This document shows, one piece after another, positions 6,242-9,062 of a stretch of 9,062 nucleotides of DNA. The stretch covers positions 1 to 9,062 of the forward strand of contig CAMWXF010000050.1 of NCBI GenBank assembly GCA_947178115.1, in the 5' to 3' direction. The DNA comes from an uncultured Lachnospiraceae bacterium (GTDB lineage: Bacteria; Bacillota; Clostridia; Lachnospirales; Lachnospiraceae). A model generated the notes under the pieces. It was not told the DNA's origin and made no database searches. It worked only from the letters and a program-made list of their open reading frames with translations. Position 1 is the stretch's first letter. Each line of letters begins with the position of its first letter. Position numbers and translations under genes: made by a program.

Positions 6242-7966
6242 ATGGAAGGATTAAAGTATCAGGTTGATTTGTTAAATGCGATGAACGAGAAGCTGGCAAG
6301 AGAAGGGAAAATGCTTCGATTGATTTGCGAGACTTCAAACAGCGCATTCCTATATTACAATTATGAGGAACAGCAGCTTCGGACGATCGCAAACTGGGAT
6401 CATTTCTTTGATTTCACGGTTACTGACATGCATGATCTGGGCAGGCTGTATGACTGCGTGGAGGAAAAGTATGTCATTCCCCTGAAAGAAGTGCTGTTTA
6501 TTGATGAACAGAAACTTAAGAGTCAGACGATTGAAGTAAAGCTTAAGGAAAGACGCCTCTGTATTGAAGTGGAAGTCAATGTCGTCTATGATACAATGGA
6601 CAATCCGACGGATAAGGTCATCCGTTTTAAAGATGTGACAAAGTTTAATTCCCAGAATGATGAGCTGACTTATATGGCTTATTATGATATGCTGACAGGG
6701 CTTTATAACCGCAATTATTTTGTAAGGCTGTTGGGAGAGTATATCAGGCGTGCGGAAGAAGAGAACGAGACGGTGGCTGTCATGTTCATGGATTTCGATG
6801 ATTTTCGCAGGATCAATGACGGCATGGGCATTATCAGCGGTGATGAGCTTGTGCAGATGTTTGGGCAGTTTCTATCGGATCTGATAGGGGATAATGTCAT
6901 CATTTCCCATTTCAACAGTGATATCTTTTGTATCGGTATCTACAGCCCGTGCGGTGCGAGAAGCGTGGAGACGATCTACAGAACGATCAGAGAGCGGCTT
7001 AAGAAACCGTTTAAACTGTCCGAGGGACAGGAGATATTTCTTACAATCAGCGTGGGGGTTGCGGAGTATCCCGAAGCGGCAGCTAAGACGCTGGAACTGA
7101 TTAACTGTGCAGAGATCGTCATGTTTAAAGCCAAAAACATGGGTAAGGATAAGATACTGTATTTTGACGGCACAATTCTGGACGATTTTCTCAAAAAAAT
7201 TAAAATTGAAAATAAGCTAAAGGATGCTGTTTTCGAGCAGAATTTTACCATGTATTATCAGCCGCAGTTTCACACGACGGACAAGGTGCTGCGGGGTGTG
7301 GAAGCGCTGATCCGCTGGCGGGACGATAACGGCAAGATGATCAGTCCGGCAGTGTTTATTCCGATTGCGGAGAAGAACGGTGCGATCGTGCCTATCGGCA
7401 CATGGGTGATCGAGGAGAGTCTGCGTGCTTTTGCAGGATGGAAAAGAAAGTATCATTATCCGATGATCATGTCTCTCAATGTCTCTGCAATCCAGTACAG
7501 GCAGCCGGATTTCATTGAAAAGGTACTCCGACTCATGGAAAAATATGATATCGCGCCTTCCGAGATCGAACTGGAGATCACGGAGTCTATTTTGATTGAT
7601 GATTTTACCGATATTACGGAGAAGCTGGTTACGTTACGGGATATCGGTATCAAGATATCTCTGGATGATTTTGGTACAGGGTATTCATCTTTGGCATATT
7701 TGAAGGGACTGCCCATTGATACGCTTAAGATTGATAAATCGTTTATTGATACTGTGATTACGGATGAGAATACGCGGATCATTACGGAATCGATCATCTA
7801 TATGGTCAAGAAATTAGGATTTGAGACGATTGCCGAGGGCGTTGAAACGGAAGAGCAGTACCGCTATTTAAATGAGATTGACTGCGACAATATCCAGGGA
7901 TATTTTCTGGGTAAACCAATGCCGTCAGATAAGATAGAAAATCTGTTGGCTGATATGACTGCATAG
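6242..7966 (+). CDS. PAS-like/degenerate GGDEF/EAL protein, predicted cyclic-di-GMP phosphodiesterase
   Basis: This 574-residue protein is predicted to hydrolyse the second messenger cyclic-di-GMP. No membrane segment or signal peptide is seen, so it should be cytoplasmic. Residues 1-25 look helical. About 25-135 resembles a PAS sensor domain ending in VIRFKDVTKFN; the PAS call is weak. The GGDEF domain (about 142-308) begins typically with YYDMLTGLYNRNYF. Its signature, however, is HFNSDIF (223-229) where RxGGDEF is expected, and no RxxD inhibitory site is visible, so cyclase activity is unlikely. The EAL domain (about 325-570) keeps every expected metal or catalytic residue: E354 (EAL), N413, E445, D475/D476 (DDFGTGYSS), K496, E532/E535 (AEGVE) and Q552. 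AAGGG at 6228-6232 lies nine bases before the ATG, behind a strong hairpin. An ATPase gene follows after 15 bases. Confidence 0.93.
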   Translation: MEGLKYQVDLLNAMNEKLAREGKMLRLICETSNSAFLYYNYEEQQLRTIANWDHFFDFTVTDMHDLGRLYDCVEEKYVIPLKEVLFIDEQKLKSQTIEVKLKERRLCIEVEVNVVYDTMDNPTDKVIRFKDVTKFNSQNDELTYMAYYDMLTGLYNRNYFVRLLGEYIRRAEEENETVAVMFMDFDDFRRINDGMGIISGDELVQMFGQFLSDLIGDNVIISHFNSDIFCIGIYSPCGARSVETIYRTIRERLKKPFKLSEGQEIFLTISVGVAEYPEAAAKTLELINCAEIVMFKAKNMGKDKILYFDGTILDDFLKKIKIENKLKDAVFEQNFTMYYQPQFHTTDKVLRGVEALIRWRDDNGKMISPAVFIPIAEKNGAIVPIGTWVIEESLRAFAGWKRKYHYPMIMSLNVSAIQYRQPDFIEKVLRLMEKYDIAPSEIELEITESILIDDFTDITEKLVTLRDIGIKISLDDFGTGYSSLAYLKGLPIDTLKIDKSFIDTVITDENTRIITESIIYMVKKLGFETIAEGVETEEQYRYLNEIDCDNIQGYFLGKPMPSDKIENLLADMTA

Positions 7967-7981
7967 TATGTGAGGAGACCT

Positions 7982-9062
7982 ATGTTATTTGGCAGAACAT
8001 CTGAATTAAAGTATCTGAATAGTTATTATGACAGAGACGGCAGCCAGATTCTGGTCGTGTATGGACAGAAGCATATCGGCAAGACAGCCCTTGTCAGAGA
8101 GTTTATGGAAGATAAGCCGGGATATTATTATCTTGCCAGAGCGTGTTCCGAGAGGGAGCAGAGCTATCAATGGTGCAGGCAGCTTCAGCGTGACGGATAT
8201 GAAACAGAGCAGTTTATGTCTTTCCATGATATTTTCGCCAAGATAACCCGCCGCAGCAGCGGTAAGAAAGTTTTAGTCATAGATGAGTTCCAGAATATTG
8301 TCAGAGCAAGCGATCGGTTTATGAAAGAATTGGTATCCTTTGTGCACAGCCAGTGGAACCGGGATGAAATGATGGTTGTTTTATGCAGTTCGTCTATCGG
8401 CTGGATCGAGAACAGTATGATTACCCGGATCGGGGAAGCAGCCTATGAGTTGTCAGGTTTTCTGAAAATACGGGAACTGCTGTTTGAGGATATTATTCAG
8501 AAATTTCCGAATTTCCGTATTGAGGAATGCGTTGAGGCATATGCTATTCTGGGAGGATTCCCGGGGCTATGGAATCAGTTTGATGACAGACTGACAATAC
8601 AGCAGAATATTTGCCGCAATATCTTGGACCCGGACAGTTTTCTGTTTGAGGAAGGGGAACGTATGCTGACGGATCAACTGCGGGAGCCGGGTGTATATAA
8701 TACGATCATGGCCTCTATTGCGGCGGGCAGCCACAAGCTGAACAATCTGTATCTGCATACGGAGTTTTCCCGTGCCAAAATCAGTGTGTATCTTAAGAAT
8801 CTTATAGAGCTGGAGCTGGTTGAGAAAGTCTTCTCCTATGATACGGAAGGCCGGGAGAATGTGCAGAAAGGAATCTACAGGATCAGCCATCCTTTCGTTG
8901 AGTTTTATTATACGTATATGTATCCCTATCTGAGTGATCTGCAGACTCTGTCTGTAGGAGAATTCTACAACCGTTATATTATGCCGGATTTTAGGCGGTA
9001 TGTGACGGGATATTTTAAGAAGGTGTGCAGACAGCATCTGACGAAAATGAACAACAGACATA
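7982..9062 (+). CDS. Archaeal-type AAA ATPase (ATPase_2/DUF234-like), 3' end missing
   Basis: The gene runs off the right edge, leaving 360 readable residues. MLFGRTSELKYL is the usual start of this family. Walker A is GQKHIGKT (28-35), Walker B is VLVIDEFQ (97-104), and LCSSSIGWIENS (134-145) fits the sensor region. AYAILGGFPGLW (187-198) is the conserved turn after the ATPase core. About 234-285 looks like a winged helix, and YRISHPFVEFYYTYMYP (299-315) is the start of the DUF234-like C-terminal region. In the family that region belongs to the PD-(D/E)XK nuclease clan, and the nuclease motifs would lie beyond the window. GAGGAG (7972-7977) precedes the ATG at 7982 by four bases. The gene starts 15 bases after the GGDEF/EAL stop, so co-transcription is likely. 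Family members are widespread in archaea and Clostridia, with poorly known roles. Confidence 0.88.
   Translation, partial: MLFGRTSELKYLNSYYDRDGSQILVVYGQKHIGKTALVREFMEDKPGYYYLARACSEREQSYQWCRQLQRDGYETEQFMSFHDIFAKITRRSSGKKVLVIDEFQNIVRASDRFMKELVSFVHSQWNRDEMMVVLCSSSIGWIENSMITRIGEAAYELSGFLKIRELLFEDIIQKFPNFRIEECVEAYAILGGFPGLWNQFDDRLTIQQNICRNILDPDSFLFEEGERMLTDQLREPGVYNTIMASIAAGSHKLNNLYLHTEFSRAKISVYLKNLIELELVEKVFSYDTEGRENVQKGIYRISHPFVEFYYTYMYPYLSDLQTLSVGEFYNRYIMPDFRRYVTGYFKKVCRQHLTKMNNRH

Noticed and set aside
8567..9061. 164-codon open frame antisense to the terminal ATPase gene
   Set aside because: The plus-strand frame encodes a clear ATPase with Walker motifs and family landmarks through this region. 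The antisense frame shows no motif.

Overview
The window looks like chromosomal DNA from a low-to-moderate GC Gram-positive anaerobe of the Clostridia, most likely Lachnospiraceae. This rests on the oxygen-sensitive class III ribonucleotide reductase with its activase, strong GGAGG-type ribosome binding sites, the protein sequence style, and the mix of genes. The assignment is inference, because no rRNA or other marker gene is present. Coding density is high and no stretch of more than about 150 bases lacks a gene. I found no tRNA, rRNA, CRISPR array or insertion sequence.

Layout. (1) 1-1821, plus strand: the 3' part of nrdD (anaerobic ribonucleoside-triphosphate reductase) and complete nrdG (its radical-SAM activase), ending at a long hairpin shared with a convergent operon. 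(2) 3455-1865, minus strand: a two-gene ABC importer operon, ATPase then permease, of the nitrate/sulfonate/taurine/thiamine-precursor type. The genes overlap by 29 bases and no substrate-binding protein gene is present. (3) 3456-3602: a divergent regulatory region. It holds a good sigma-A promoter for argH, an 18-bp ARG-box-like palindrome over the predicted transcription start, and nested inverted repeats covering the ATPase ribosome binding site and start codon. (4) 3603-6151, plus strand: argH (argininosuccinate lyase) and asd (aspartate-semialdehyde dehydrogenase), 50 bases apart. (5) 6242 to the end, plus strand: a PAS-like/GGDEF/EAL cyclic-di-GMP protein, followed after 15 bases by the start of an archaeal-type AAA ATPase that runs off the window.

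How the genes work together. nrdD/nrdG make deoxyribonucleotides without oxygen. argH completes arginine synthesis, and asd supplies the branch point to lysine/diaminopimelate, threonine and methionine. The importer brings in an unknown small solute. The GGDEF/EAL protein has a GGDEF signature changed beyond likely catalysis but a complete set of EAL catalytic residues, so it is predicted to degrade cyclic-di-GMP. It is probably co-transcribed with the ATPase.

Most of the window is ordinary core metabolism. The parts worth a second look are the argH/ABC divergent region, the strong hairpin just upstream of the GGDEF/EAL gene, and the pairing of a predicted cyclic-di-GMP phosphodiesterase with an archaeal-type ATPase. 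I see no clear evidence of a wholly new system.
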